Of a DNA stretch of 64,000 bases, positions 38,990 to 50,104 are shown in pieces. The position numbers and the translations under genes are program-made. Location of the stretch: contig RHPI01003330.1 in the NCBI GenBank assembly GCA_009103225.1, positions 76,599 through 140,598 on the forward strand, written 5' to 3'. Position 1 is the stretch's first letter. The number at the start of each line of letters is the position of its first letter. Source of the DNA: Chlorokybus atmophyticus (lineage: Eukaryota > Streptophyta > Chlorokybophyceae > Chlorokybales > Chlorokybaceae). The notes beneath the pieces are model-generated. The model did no database searches and had not been told where the DNA came from. It was given only the letters and a program-made list of their open reading frames with translations.

Positions 38990-39425
38990 TGTTGGAGTTT
39001 AGGACAGGTTTAGCCGTCCTTAGACTCAAGCCAGCTTAGTCTAGCTAAGTACCCATGACTTTTGTACTTAGTAGACTCCAATTGTGACCGTTTCGTTAGA
39101 AACCGTCAGTCATAACAGTTTACACCGTTTAAGACTGTTTTTCGGTCTTATGCTGACTGGACCCGCCTTGTATACTATTTTAAGCTTGTATATTAAGTTC
39201 TTTGTAGTTTGACCGTTATTGGGTATAAGGGGACGCCCACACACGTTTAATATGGTTCACTTTGCTTGTGCTTAAGTCTGGTGGTGGCGGAAGCCTTGGC
39301 GTGGGCGTGGTCTGGACTGGTCTGGTTTGGCGTGGGCGTGGTCTAGTTTGGTCTTTTTCTGCTTGCACAAACGGTTTGAGGGTGTTGTGTTGTGTGTCTG
39401 CACCTAGGAAGCTTGCATCTCAACA
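38990..39425 (+). repeat. Copia 3' LTR
   Basis: 436 bp, closely similar to 34750-35181, preceded by GCCTGCGTGGGAG as a short purine-rich tract. Confidence 0.88.
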
Positions 39426-40472
39426 GATTTTCTGTGCCGAGATGTGAGGACATATTGGACAATGTGGGCAAGGCCATGTACTTCAGCAAGTTGGACTTGC
39501 TGGCAGCCTATCATCAGGTGTGGGTCGAGCCGCGTGATCGCGAGGAGACAACAATTGTGACAAAGACAGGCCTGTACAAATTCAACACCATGCCGTTTGG
39601 CTTGACCAACGCACCAGCCACCTTTCAGAGTCTGATGACGCAGGTGTTGAAAAAGCACATTGGGAAGTCCGTACCATTGTTCTTTGACGACATTATAGTG
39701 TACTCCAGTATGAGGAGCACATGCAGCACCTGAACTTGATCATGCAAGCTTTGCGCAATGCGCAGCTGGTGGCGGCGATGGAAAAGTGCAAGTTCGCCAT
39801 GTTTGAGGTTGACTTGCTCAGACATGATCCAATGGAGAATGGTGTAAAGCCACAAGCCAGCAAAATCAAGGCAATGCAAGAGTTCCCGGTGCCAACCACA
39901 CAGACACGCGTACGCTCCTTCTTAGGGCTGGCCTCATACTACAGGCGGTTTGTGGAGAACTTCTCACAGAAGGCACAGCCGCACCAGATTGACATCAAGT
40001 GCAGTGTCCTTTGTGTGGGGAGCAGCTCAGCAGCAAGCTTTTAATGAGCTGAAGAATGCTTTGACAACAGCTCCAGTGCTAAGCAGGCCAGACCTTGACT
40101 TGCCATTTATGGTTAAGACGGATGCTTCAGACTATGCCTTGGGAGCTATGCTGTCACAGCGTTTAGACAACAAGGAGCATGTTGCTTATGCAAGCTGAAT
40201 GCTCAACAAGGCAGAGAGAAACTATAGTGTGACGGAGAAGGAGTGCCTCGCCATTGTGTGGAGTGTGGAGATGTGGAGGCAATACTTGCATGGCACAACC
40301 TTCACAGTTGTGACAGACCATCGTCTGCTAAAGTGGCTAATGACTACAGCTGACCCTACGGGCAAGCTCACTAGGTGGTTCCCCAAGTTGCAGGAGTATG
40401 ACTTTGAGGTTGAGTATAAGCCTAAGAACAACTATGATCATGTGGATGCGCTGAGTCGCAAACCCCCCGGAC

Positions 40473-41117
40473 TTGTACACGGCCGGGGAAGAAGTTGTGC
40501 AGGTCGGTAAGTTGGCTAAGGCCGCCCCTGAGGGTGACATCATGCAGCCATACCTTAAAGAGGAGGTGATGCCTGAGCTGGAGCCTGTGGACCTGCCAAT
40601 TGTACACATGCAGGGGTTGGCTGCACATGCGGGCGTAGAGGAAATGGCGATGCTTGAGTTGGTGCCTGCAGACCTTGGTGTACTGATGGGAGAGTTGGCT
40701 GAGCCTGCCCTTGAGGATGAAACCATTCACCCTAACATTCAAAAACAGGTAATTTTCGAATTGATACAGGTGGTGAACTTGTCAGAGGCAACACATGTGA
40801 CTCCAACCATACACCCCGGATCAGGAGGGGAGGTGATGCAGGAGTTGATCGTAATGACGGCTGCGCCGGATACAGCATGCGCTCAAGCAAGTATTACACC
40901 CGTGTGGCAGTATGCGCCAGTCGTTGATGGTGTCAATGAAGTCTGCGAGCCATGCACTGCAACAGACCACACAGCACCTGTGGCGGACATAATCACAAAC
41001 GCATATTTGGCTCAGGTGAGCCAAGATGTTAAAGGGGAGGACACAGTTGAGGCTTCAGCAGCATTGCAAGCCTTACCCCAACAAAAACGTTTTCATCCAA
41101 GCCAATTGAGGATGTGA
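40473..41117 (+). CDS. Acidic linker ORF between Gypsy-3 RNase H and integrase
   Basis: A 214-aa open frame beginning MYTAGEEVVQVGKLAKAAPE, rich in Glu, Val, Pro and Met, with loosely repeated E-LEPVDLPI / ELVPADLGV segments. It overlaps the end of RNase H in a different frame and precedes the integrase zinc-domain remnant. I do not recognise it. Ty3 elements normally have only a short tether here. It may be a lineage-specific insertion or a drifted stretch of Pol. Confidence 0.4.
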   Translation: MYTAGEEVVQVGKLAKAAPEGDIMQPYLKEEVMPELEPVDLPIVHMQGLAAHAGVEEMAMLELVPADLGVLMGELAEPALEDETIHPNIQKQVIFELIQVVNLSEATHVTPTIHPGSGGEVMQELIVMTAAPDTACAQASITPVWQYAPVVDGVNEVCEPCTATDHTAPVADIITNAYLAQVSQDVKGEDTVEASAALQALPQQKRFHPSQLRM

Positions 41118-41329
41118 TGGATGACCAAGTGTTGTTGACCTTACTAAAGACTCTTCCAGCATCACTGCGCTGCCAAAGAAGGAAAGACGGCGAGTGCGCA
41201 AACGAGCAAAGGCGTATGTCACATTCATCACGGTGATGAAGGGTAGTGAGGTCTAGACCAGACCTGTCAAACAAAGCAAGCAGAAGCGCAAGGATGATGA
41301 TGAGCAATGGCAAGCGATGAGTCGCAGAG

Positions 41330-42444
41330 TTCCATCCAAGAACTTGAGGCAAGGGCTCATTGTAATGCATCACGACAAGATGCACCACCCAAGTGCTAGC
41401 AAAGTGCTTGAGATGTTGCGCCCTCGATTTTTTTGATTGAGAATGATTGGGGAGGTGTTAGAGTTTGTAAACTCTTGCAAGAGCTGCCAAGAGCACCGTC
41501 GTACATTGCGTGAGCCTGCCCCGCTGCACCCTATCAAGGTGACCAGTGAAGCCTTTTACAGAGCAGAAATTGATCTGATCGGGCCTCTGCCAGCGACTGC
41601 GAAGGGCAACAAGTACATTGTCATGGCCATTGATTACCTCACCAAGTGGGTGGCGGCAAAAACTATTCTTTCAAAGAAAGGCATACATATTCTCCAGTTT
41701 AAACTTGAAGACGTCATCTGTCGTCACGGTGTGCCTACAATCACTAAAACAGCGACGACGGCAAGGAGTTTGTGAATAGTGAAGTGCAAGACCTATTGTC
41801 ATGCTACAATGTCGAGAACGCCAACTCTGCTGCTTACCACCCACAAACTAATGGGTTGGTGGAGAGGACCAATTGAACAGTGAAGCTAGCACTGTATAAA
41901 AGCATGGTGGGTGATTGCTGGGAGCAGAACTTGCAACAGGTGTTGTTCACCTACCGTGTAGCAAAGCAACGTAGCACTCGCGTAACGCCGTTCAAGATGG
42001 TGTATCACATAGAGCCCAAGCTTCAGCTCGGCAATGTGGTCAACAACGTGGAGGTGGAGGAGCTGGACTATGCAGCAATAGAAAATGCAGACTTGGCTGC
42101 TCTATTGCTTGAGCGCAGCGAGTCGGTGAGCAAGCTGTATGGTCGTGCCCTTGTAAACATTGAGCACGCTCAGCAAAGTGAGGAGTTTGCAAGAAGAAGG
42201 CAACCACTTGACCCAACACAGATGGTTGCAGGTGGGCCAGCCTATGTTGCTGAGAACTGGTCCGAGAGCAGCGGAGTCTGCTAGCAATTGGAAGGGAGGT
42301 TATGTGGTTAAAGAAGTATGCAATACGGCCAAAACAACCATCATAATTGAGCACATGACTTTTCTGAAGCAAGAGACAGTGAATGTGGAGAGAATCACCC
42401 CCTTAAAAGTGAGGGGTGCAGCTGACGCCATAAGGCCTGAGTAG
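41330..42444 (+). pseudogene. Gypsy-3 integrase
   Basis: Zinc-domain remnant MHHPSASKVLEML...CKSCQEHRR near 41380-41500, interrupted by a TGA at about 41434. Core domain: AEIDLIGPLPATAKGNKYIV, AIDYLTKWVAAKTI, then a frameshift, then AYHPQTNGLVERTN followed by TGA near 41876. The C-terminal part continues to 42444 (YRVAKQRSTRVTPFKMVY). No chromodomain seen. Confidence 0.78.
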
Positions 42445-44668
42445 GCCCATATGGGCCTTCCGCGATGCCACAATTCGCAAGCCGCGCGAAATTATGGTGA
42501 CTATCGGATTGGATCTACGGCCTAGCAAGTCACGGCTGAAAATAGCAAAACAGGGGCCGATATTCGGCCGAAATATACAAAAAACAAAGGAAAATAGATG
42601 GGTGCAGGCAGACACCGGTCAGCGGCGGCGGCAGCGGAAGAGCAGCCAGAAGCGGCGGCGACAAGTCACATCGGTGGGGCGTTTCGTCAGCTTGGCCTGT
42701 GTGTGCTGTCACCACACATGCACGAAGGGGGCGTCAGTTGGCAGCGGCGCGCATCACCTGCCGGCAAGCGGGCTGAACTGCCAAGCTAGCATGAGCAGTG
42801 ATGGATTGGCTGTGATGTGGCTGTGATGGCTAAGAGCGTTGTGATGATGCTGGAGACATGGGGACGTGGCAGTCATAGCGTCATCGTATCATCATTGCTC
42901 CAGCTAGTAATCATGGTCAAGCTTGTGGCAAACTGCACAGCTGACTGAGCAGCCAGAAAATCGTTACACATGCCTTGAAAAGGGTTCATAAGGACGTTTT
43001 TGCAGCGTGGCGCCTTAAAGGAAGGCAACAGAAAGTTTAGGGGGCGCCCATAGTATCCACAAGGTGTCCCTGCCAGGTTGTACAACACCATACCCCGTCA
43101 CAAGTTAGCTAATGCACCGGAGAGATCAATTTAGGTGAATGGCTGGAGGCAAGCTTGTGGGTTGGAACCCTTGTACCCACGCATGACAGCTGATGTGGAG
43201 TACCTACACCCCCACCATTAAAGAGGAATGCATGCCCCATTCTTCTGAGGCGACAAGAAAAAGAAGGTTACACGAGAAGCACTGAAGTTCGCTTACAAAC
43301 CTGATAGCACCTCTGCTGAGCTGGTACGACCTGGTAATAGCAAAGCAGCTATGAAGCGCAAATAAAAGCTACAACAGTTTATGGGATTTAAGTTTATGCA
43401 CCGGCCTACTGTTGTTGTGGGAGGAATCTTGCTGCATGGTCGTCAGCTGCATTTAGAACCTACGTACACACCACCTGCACATGTTACTGGATTGCACGAA
43501 GGCATACTGCATCAAATGTGCCATCTCAACATGACCTGAGCAATGATGAATCGAAACTTGTCATGGGTTTGAGCATGACTGTCGACGAGATGCTAGCAGA
43601 GAGCAGTGTGGAGCAGGAGCATCAACCAATCGCAACGAATTGGGAGAGTTGTGGTGATTTTAAACTCTTGACAGAGCAGCAAACCATCAATCAACAACCA
43701 CTTGCGGTTTATGATATTGTGGTTTAAGGAGGGGGGTGGGGGGCAGATTCCTGCTAGGGAGCACAGGAGGCCGTCCAGAAGCTATTTCAGCCCACAGCAA
43801 TCTCTCAACCCACTCACTCCGCTTCACAACACGCTGTGGATTATGAGGAGAGCTGCTCTGCTGCCGAGCAGCTTGCTACCGACACGGTAGGCAGCGTGGA
43901 GCAGCCGCTGCCGGGGGCGGAAGCTGCTGAGGAAGTTCGCGTGTAACTTCTTGTGCCCAGGGTAGAAGCTTTTAAGGAATTCGCACGCAACTTCCTGCTA
44001 CAACGGAAGCTACTACGGCAAATGCTGTACCTGTTGCGCAAGTTGTTGCGGAAGTTGTTACGGAACAGGCCCAAATGCAACCTTGCCTCCAAAGCGAAAG
44101 TCCCAATTACATCCCCGTTGGTGATCGTAGCGGTCTCAAACCCGTCTCCGCCTGCACTTGAGTCCTAAAGCATACCCAAAGAAAAGTCCCAACCTCGCTT
44201 AGAGATGGAGAACATGTTCAACGCCCTTAAGGGGTACATAGACAAGGCAGTGAAGGCAGGGCTAGCGGCCGTTGCTCAGGAGGGACCAAAACCAACACCG
44301 GTCGGGACTACTGATCCCGGCTCGTAAGGATCAGTACCGCAAGACTGAATCCGATCTCAGGGATCAGCGAACCTATAATAATCAGGTGGCAAGGATTGTT
44401 CGCGCTCACCGCTCCGGCCGCGGCGCTCAGTGGATGGCGATTGCGACCGCTCCCCGTGGGGCAGACCGCCACGAGGCAGGCGGTCACCAGTGCGTGCCAA
44501 GTCATCGGGAGGCAGGTCGCCGCGGCACTGGTCGCCAGTGCGGGCGCGTACGCCACGTCGTTACAGCAAGTCGCCGATGCGTCCCTGCAAGTGACGTGGC
44601 GGCGCCATCGACGGCTGTGATGGAGTCAACACCGACGGTCATGAACAATTCCCTGGATGCGGGGACCA
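42445..44668 (+). other. Unassigned 3' region of Gypsy-3 or another element
   Basis: Two pieces of open frame are visible. 43260-43720 reads KKKKVTREALKFAYKPDSTS, then after a stop FMGFKFMHRPTVVVGGILLH, then MPSQHDLSNDESKLVMGL. A purine tract GGAGGGGGGTGGGGGGCAG follows at 43728-43746. 44209-44690 contains a second open frame (MENMFNALKGYIDKAVKAGL, and further on LRDQRTYNNQVARIVRAH) that runs into the piggyBac insertion at TTAA. I do not recognise either. CGG-rich sequence lies at 42620-42665. Confidence 0.35.
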
Positions 44669-44672
44669 TTAA

Positions 44673-47600
44673 CATTAGGGATGTAGCTTAATGTACACTT
44701 AAGTGTACAATTAAGTGACCTTGTGGGCACGGTTATTGCATATAGAATATAATGATTGAGCCCTTGAGATGTTTATCCTTTTCTTCTAACCCATTGGACT
44801 ATCTACTAAAAGTAATTTCATCTCACTTAAATCAATTATGCATGAAATACAATAGATAGAGTTAGGATTTTAATACTTTTTACTGTACACTTAAGTGTAC
44901 AGTTATGCAAGTAATATGATGTGGTCTCAACTCATCCGGGCTGAATTGGACGTTGGGTTTGAGGTGTTGGGTGACGGTATTGGGTCTAGTAGAGCACTTT
45001 CACATACTCACAATCCTATTAACTCCTTTTATGCCCAGAGTTACACTTGCTGGCGAGTACGCATGCGCACGCATCAAATGTCAAATTCTGGCACAATGTG
45101 CAACTAACATTATAAGTGTTGTATACATGTTCTATGCATAAGGAAGCATTCAAGAACATCACTCAAAGCCGTAGGCACACTATTTACTAGCAAGTGTATA
45201 CAAGCTCAACCAAGTCTAGCCTACACTTGTGAAGCGGATCCGCTTGGGTCCAACATCCAAGCCGTGGATGTTGTGCTCGACATGGTAGCGTTGCAAGCAA
45301 CCCGGATTGCATAGCCTAACCCCGCATTGCTCACACCACAAGAGTGAGCGCTTGCCACGAGCATCAGTCCCACGCATGTCAGCAGCACACACCACACAAT
45401 ACCGCTGCTGGCAACTTGCTAGTAAATAGTGTGCCTTCGGAAGGATGCGGTGTGGGGAAGTGCCTGCCAGTGTATCTGCCAGTGGGGTCTGCACGCTCAG
45501 CAGCGGTTCTGGTCATGGTGAAGGGAGCGCCGTCCAACATGTTGTCCACGAGTTGGCCCTGCAGCTCGGTGATAAAGTCGATGTGGGCTGCATCAGGGTG
45601 TGCATGGTTGTAGATGATCCAAGAGTTGGTGACTGCGCCGTCAAAGAGCCCCCAAAAAGCCATGTGCCACCACTTAAACGCTACACTAGTTTGCTGCATG
45701 CTATAGCAATACGCTCAGCAAAGCCTATCATACTGATCTACAGCGTCTTTGTAGCTATTGCACTGAATGGCTGTGGAAGGGCAATCAACATCAACATGGT
45801 GGTTATCAGATTGCAACCTACTGACATTACTCATTGCAACCCCATGACTGGTCGAGAGAAAGTTTACAGGCCTTTTATTTAACCATTGCACATCAATCAA
45901 TCCACTTGACGGACTGATAGCACACATAGTAGTTCCTTGCTTACAGCGTGGTGGTAGTGATAATAAACGTGCAGGATAGCCCTTCCTGTTGGTAACTATA
46001 GTTCCAGTAGCATTGTGACCATGTGCTTTGATCTATCATAGTAACGTAGGGCTAGTAAAACCTCTGTCCAAATGGATATCGTGTTGTTGACCAGGCAGCT
46101 CAGCAAGTAGCTGCTAAACCACCACTGTATGTAAGTCAGGGCATTTAAGTTTATCGTATATGATGAAGTTGTGACAGTAGTAGGTATTAGTGTCATTGAC
46201 TTGGAAAATTTTAATCCCAAACTTGTATGGTTTACTTGGTTATATATGCGCATAGGACACATGCGGTTTCTGATAGGGATAGTACGCTCATCAACAGTCA
46301 GTTCTTTACCCCATCTATACCAATTCTTCAAGTTCTTTTTCAACACATTAATGATAGGTAATATGTGCCATGATTTATATTCTCTACTTTGTTTATCATA
46401 TGGCCTACACCGGTTGTCATTCCAGTAAAAGTATCTTTGTATTTGTTCAAACCGTTCAAGTTTCATGAAGCGTCCAAAGTCAGGATAAGTGAGAGCACCA
46501 TGACTTTCTCTCGACCAATACGACTTTATGCGGTTCATGGGGTGCAGTGCCATGGCTAAGTTCAAACCAACCCAGCGTAAAAGTTCATGCACAGAGACTG
46601 GCTACCAAGTTCTTCCGGTGGGGTTGCTTCCACGCTGATCAGCAGCATACAAGCTGGTTTGCGACACTACTTGTTGCCAAAAGGAGTACGATAGAAACAG
46701 CAACAAGACTTGAAGCGGAGAAAGCCCACTACGATTTGAAATGCCGATGGGACCAGCATTTCCTTGTGAAGGTTGTGCAAACAGCCACGGGTATGATTCA
46801 TCAGCACGTCCAGTCCGCCAGTGAATGTTCTCAGTAAAATACTCTTCATCTTCAATGTCATCAACACCTTCTAACACACCATCTAAATATAGCACACGCA
46901 CAGGACCCTGCCAGCTGTTCATTTACGAATGCAACTGCATACCTTCCAACTCCAGTTCATCATTCTCCGCATCCCCCGCATCCCCTATGCTCCCCTCATC
47001 CTTCGAATTTGCTTGCTGGCGAGTGCTTGAACGCTGGCGAGGAACACCCCAGCCCCTTGTTTGGCAGGGCGCCCCATGCGCACACTGTTCCCTCTGCCTC
47101 TCCCTTTGCTAAAAACACCATCACTGCCCTCACTATCGCTCCCCTCCTCATCCTCTTCCTCCTCCTCCCCGTCACCAGAACTGCTGCCAGAAGGCGTTGC
47201 TGCCTCCTCCTCATCGACCTCATGGTCGTCCATGTCCTCCTCGTCCTCCGCGTCAGATTTTGTGGCCCCACCATCCTTCCCCCCCACTCCCTCCACCACA
47301 CCCCTCACACACTGTGCATGCACAGATGCTTGACGCTGAGTGCTTGGCACGAGCCAAGGAGCTATGGTAGCTGTCTGTAGCTCTAGGCACTAACCGTTAT
47401 ACTCAAATACTACCTCCCACCTAACTCTGTTGGGCGTGCCGCCCTGTCTAAACTCCTCCACCACTGCCTTGAGCTTGGTGGTGGTGTAGGCGTTGCCAAA
47501 CTGTTGCTTGGCCCATTGGACGGTGAAATAGTTTGCCAGAACCAACAGATTGCGCCCTACCCAGCCTCTATCCCTCCTCACGGGCGTCCCTGACCTCCCC

Positions 47601-47902
47601 GACATGCCCCCCTCGGACACCGCCGCCCAGGCCGCCGCCAGGGCCGCCACCCAGTTGTCAGTCACATTAGAAAACGCGCCAACTTGGCGCGTTTTTGCAT
47701 ACCTAACCCCAACTTGCAATAGTGATTTCTTACTCATATGTGATCAGAAAATTATGAAACTACTTTTCCCGTGTCCTTCTCGAAATTATCTATGTAGCTA
47801 TGTACATACATGCATGATTATATGTACTTATGGGCTCGATAACGCGGGGGCAAGCGGGTCCCTTTGAATGTACACTTACAGTGTACATTTACATCCCTAG
47901 TG
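44673..47902 (-). mobile_element. PiggyBac-type DNA transposon, degenerate
   Basis: Flanked by TTAA on both sides (44669-44672 and 47903-47906), the diagnostic piggyBac target. Terminal inverted repeats CATTAGGGATGTA (left) and the complement of TACATCCCTAGTG (right) match at 12 of 13 bases. Perfect 18-bp palindromes TGTACACTTAAGTGTACA lie just inside the left end (44692-44709, 44884-44901), and a one-base-longer version (47869-47887) at the right. The transposase is on the minus strand with frameshifts. Confidence 0.9.
45216..47737 (-). pseudogene. PiggyBac transposase
   Basis: N-terminal part 47737-47390 (FSNVTDNWVAALAAAWAAVS; WEVVFEYNG), an acidic Glu/Asp/Ser region around 47290-47090, a piece at 46922-46602, then the DDE domain from about 46592: HELLRWVGLNLAMALHP, YWSRESHGALTYPDFGRFM, RFEQIQRYFYWNDNRCRPYD, KELTVDERTIPIRNRM with the first catalytic Asp in VDER. 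A frameshift near 46230 moves the frame. C-terminal FWGLFDGAVTNSWIIYNHAH at about 45660 and a Cys-rich domain CVVCAADM...CEQCGVRLCNPGC...H ending at 45216, as in piggyBac. Not translatable as one protein without frame changes, unless some breaks are introns. Confidence 0.82.
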
Positions 47903-47906
47903 TTAA

Positions 47907-48264
47907 CCAATACGGCTCCAACCAGGGCCTGATAACAGCGCGGGAAGAGATAACAGGTACTGCAAGGTCAATTGGCCCATTGTGGTGGAGGCCAGGGGCA
48001 GGAAGATTGGCATTAACGGCAAGAGCGGCTTCCACCCCATTACCATGCAGTTGCCACATGACGAGAGAAGTATATGTATTACACAATCCATGTCACGGCG
48101 GGCAATGAGGGAGAACTCGGAGGGTATTGTGATCGCTCTGCAGCCGGGACCAGTGCGGCCACCCCAGCAGCATGTGGCTATGTAATTTCCGACATCCCCG
48201 GACTTCATATGAGTGACATAGTAAAACCCAGGTGGGTTTTATGTTGGTGGGGAGGGGCTTTTCA
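47907..48264 (+). other. Right flank of the piggyBac insertion, unassigned
   Basis: Open frames continue across the excised TTAA site (for example YGSNQGLITAREEITG), so the piggyBac element landed in coding-like repeat sequence. The stretch ends in GGTGGGGAGGGG before the Gypsy-3 3' LTR. Product unknown. Confidence 0.35.
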
Positions 48265-48882
48265 TGGCTGTGGGTAGCGAACGGGTGCCCGTTGAAAATG
48301 GAGTGATCGGGCCGCGTGGCCCGATCACACGACAACAACGAAGCATCATGCGCGGAGCGCGAAGGCCGCCCGATGAAGGGCGATGATGAGGTGCTATATC
48401 AACGGCCGATAAGTGTTGGTGTAGTTAAGTAAATGTTGGTTAATTATATAACCATATGACGGCATAATAAAGCAGTTAGCCACGGGTCTTAGTACAGGAC
48501 ATAATTGTAATTAACTAGGGAGGATGCCCTAGTGTGGCTATTGCTAGCATGTAATAGTTTATTCATTCACCAGATACTGGTTAATAAGCTCATTTATTAT
48601 TGCATGCATAGCTGAAAAAAGATCGGTGACAAGCGTATACAAGCAGCTTCTTGGGCTCAGTTGTAGGAGCCCGGGAACCGCCATCACTTCAAGCAGCTTT
48701 AATACAAAAATGTCTTCTGAACTTGAGTGAATGATGCATGGCGTGCTTATGAATGCCAATATGAATGTTGCTCATCTCCTCTCCGGGTGGGCATGAGCGG
48801 TGGTTTTGTGCTAACATTTTGCACAGGCAATTCTCGAGAGGGTGGCGGTAACTGCGCCACCACCGGTCACTCGCCGGCTTTT
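48265..48882 (+). repeat. Gypsy-3 3' LTR
   Basis: Collinear with 31306-31937, with many substitutions and small indels. Not followed by a primer-binding site, as expected for the 3' copy or a solo LTR. Confidence 0.75.
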
Positions 48883-49500
48883 CATAGACTTGTGGCATAT
48901 ATCGGCGAGTTATTGGTCTGCCGCGGATATTAACCGGGGCCCCAAGACCAGTCCGGAAGGTGCCGGCAAACGGAGGGCCAGTCGAGAAGGGCTCGACCAA
49001 ATTTGTAGAAGGGCCTGGCGCCAAGTAGTATAACTTGACCATATGAGCACCTAATTAGGAGATCTTTGATGCGTATGAAAGGTTTAGAAGTATACTACAA
49101 GGTTCAATAACATCTTAACACCTGATTATGTGTAGCACGGGAATCGTCTAGACAGTAGCATGTGCAGACTGGTAGGTATAAAAGCGACATTCTACAATGT
49201 GCAATACAACCTTTAGCTTCCTAGTTTCTGGTGTGCAAGCTTCGTGGTGGTTAGCAGGGGTTGCTAACGTGTGTCCACTGGTGTGTGCTTGCTTGTGTGA
49301 CAATACAAGGCGCTACACAAGTCCGTGTGTAGCTTCGAGCGCATGCGCGTGCGTACGCGAGTGGCGGGGCGCGCTTGTGCCCTTGGCAGAGGGGGCAAGG
49401 TTTCGGTGTGAATACCGTGTCTTGATGAGAGGGTTGTTGATTGGACCAACTCACAGGTGACAAGGCACGAGCACCGTCATACTTAAAATTCGGTTGGCAA
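48883..49500 (+). repeat. Probable remainder of the Gypsy-2 3' LTR
   Basis: Placed here because Gypsy-3 cuts the Gypsy-2 LTR at 31305 and this is the sequence on the other side. It has a good TATA box, TATAAAAG, at 49177-49184. No second copy exists in the window to fix its end, so this is inference from the nesting. Confidence 0.35.
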
Positions 49501-49754
49501 CTTGCAGTAGTGAAGTCCATTGCACTTGAAGTAACTCACTTTTTGAAAGAAGTCCATTACTCGACTGAGAACGCTTACGTTGCGGTTTACCACTGCGGTC
49601 GGTTTGGGCTTTTTTAGTGAGAATTGAAAGAACTTACACACGCACGCTTGCGCATTCAAGCTAATCGAACCGTTTAAAGGCGGTTGAATAAGCTTGATTT
49701 TTGCGACCTATAATGTTCACATTCTTTTACATATGAACTTTCAACCTCTCACTA

Positions 49755-49802
49755 CAATGTATACCCAATTGCAACACATGTGCTGCAATTGGGTATACAT
49801 TG
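49755..49802. repeat. Perfect 19-bp inverted repeat, 10-nt loop
   Basis: Arms CAATGTATACCCAATTGCA and its exact reverse complement flank ACACATGTGC. No mismatch in the stem. Confidence 0.9.
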
Positions 49803-50104
49803 TTAAAGCCTTAAGCTTATATACAAGGAGTTGGAGCCGCAAAGTAATTGTGTACATTAGTCATAATCCACGCACATGTGTAGCCTGCGGTTCTGCTTAG
49901 ATACGCAGAGAGTGCGAGAAGAGCAAGGCAAGGCACAAGTAGATTTTGATTGCGAAAGCCCTTGTTGGGCAAGAGCAAGGACATCAGCGTCACCTATCAT
50001 TTAAATTGCAGAGGTGTTAGCGTTGCCTTCGCTGTGAGCAGCATGCACATCGGCGCTACAGTTGCTGCGGTCCTTGGGGGTTTCACTCGACGTTTATGCA
50101 AACG

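Larger units (their letters stand above)
34750..39425 (+). mobile_element. Ty1/copia element with LTRs, internally deleted, carrying TRIM-A2
   Basis: LTRs 34750-35181 and 38990-39425 (TGTTGGAGTTTAGGAC...CATCTCAACA). Flanking 5-mers GATAT (34745-34749) and GATTT (39426-39430) agree at 4 of 5 bases. Order gag, protease, (integrase), RT, RNase H is Ty1/copia. It lies inside the RT gene of Gypsy-3. TRIM-A2 (35382-35909) sits in its 5' leader. Several stop codons and a large protease-integrase deletion make it non-autonomous. Confidence 0.9.
33713..40480 (+). pseudogene. Gypsy-3 protease, RT and RNase H, split by the copia element
   Basis: Protease: VTDTGASCTVMG near 33990, then MLIGTDWLNQSGA near 34205. 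RT begins near 34490 (PIVQKAYRTSRAKDQQ; SPSSSPWSSPIMMVPKPNG) and stops at KKERY where the copia LTR starts (34750). It resumes in the same frame at 39431 with SVPRCEDILDNVGKAMYF, FSKLDLLAAYHQV, PFGLTNAPATFQSLM and FFDDI near 39690. RNase H follows at about 40050-40460 (DASDYALGAMLSQ; NYSVTEKECLAIVWSVEMWR) with a TGA at 40198. Removing the copia element with one target copy restores an uninterrupted frame across the junction, so the reading frame was intact when copia inserted. Confidence 0.82.
31306..48882 (+). mobile_element. Gypsy-3: Ty3/gypsy element carrying nested copia and piggyBac insertions
   Basis: LTR copies at 31306-31937 and 48265-48882 are diverged but collinear. TGGTATCGGAGCC (31938 onward) directly after the first is a primer-binding site; GGTGGGGAGGGG before the second is a candidate polypurine tract. 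Order: gag, protease, RT (split by copia at 34750-39425), RNase H, an unusual linker ORF, integrase, then about 2.5 kb of unassigned sequence split by piggyBac (44673-47902). TTTTCA occurs at 31300-31305 and 48879-48884, which may be a target duplication, but then the LTR would lack a CA end. Exact LTR ends are therefore uncertain, as is whether everything from 42445 to 48264 belongs to this element. Confidence 0.7.

Noticed and set aside
46985-47350. Separate acidic nuclear protein gene
   Set aside because: It lies inside the piggyBac ends, between transposase segments on the same strand, and is more simply the acidic N-terminal region of the transposase.
48180-48264. Gypsy-3 3' LTR starting at TGTAAT (48180)
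   Set aside because: No convincing alignment to 31235-31305; clear homology to the other LTR starts only near 48260.
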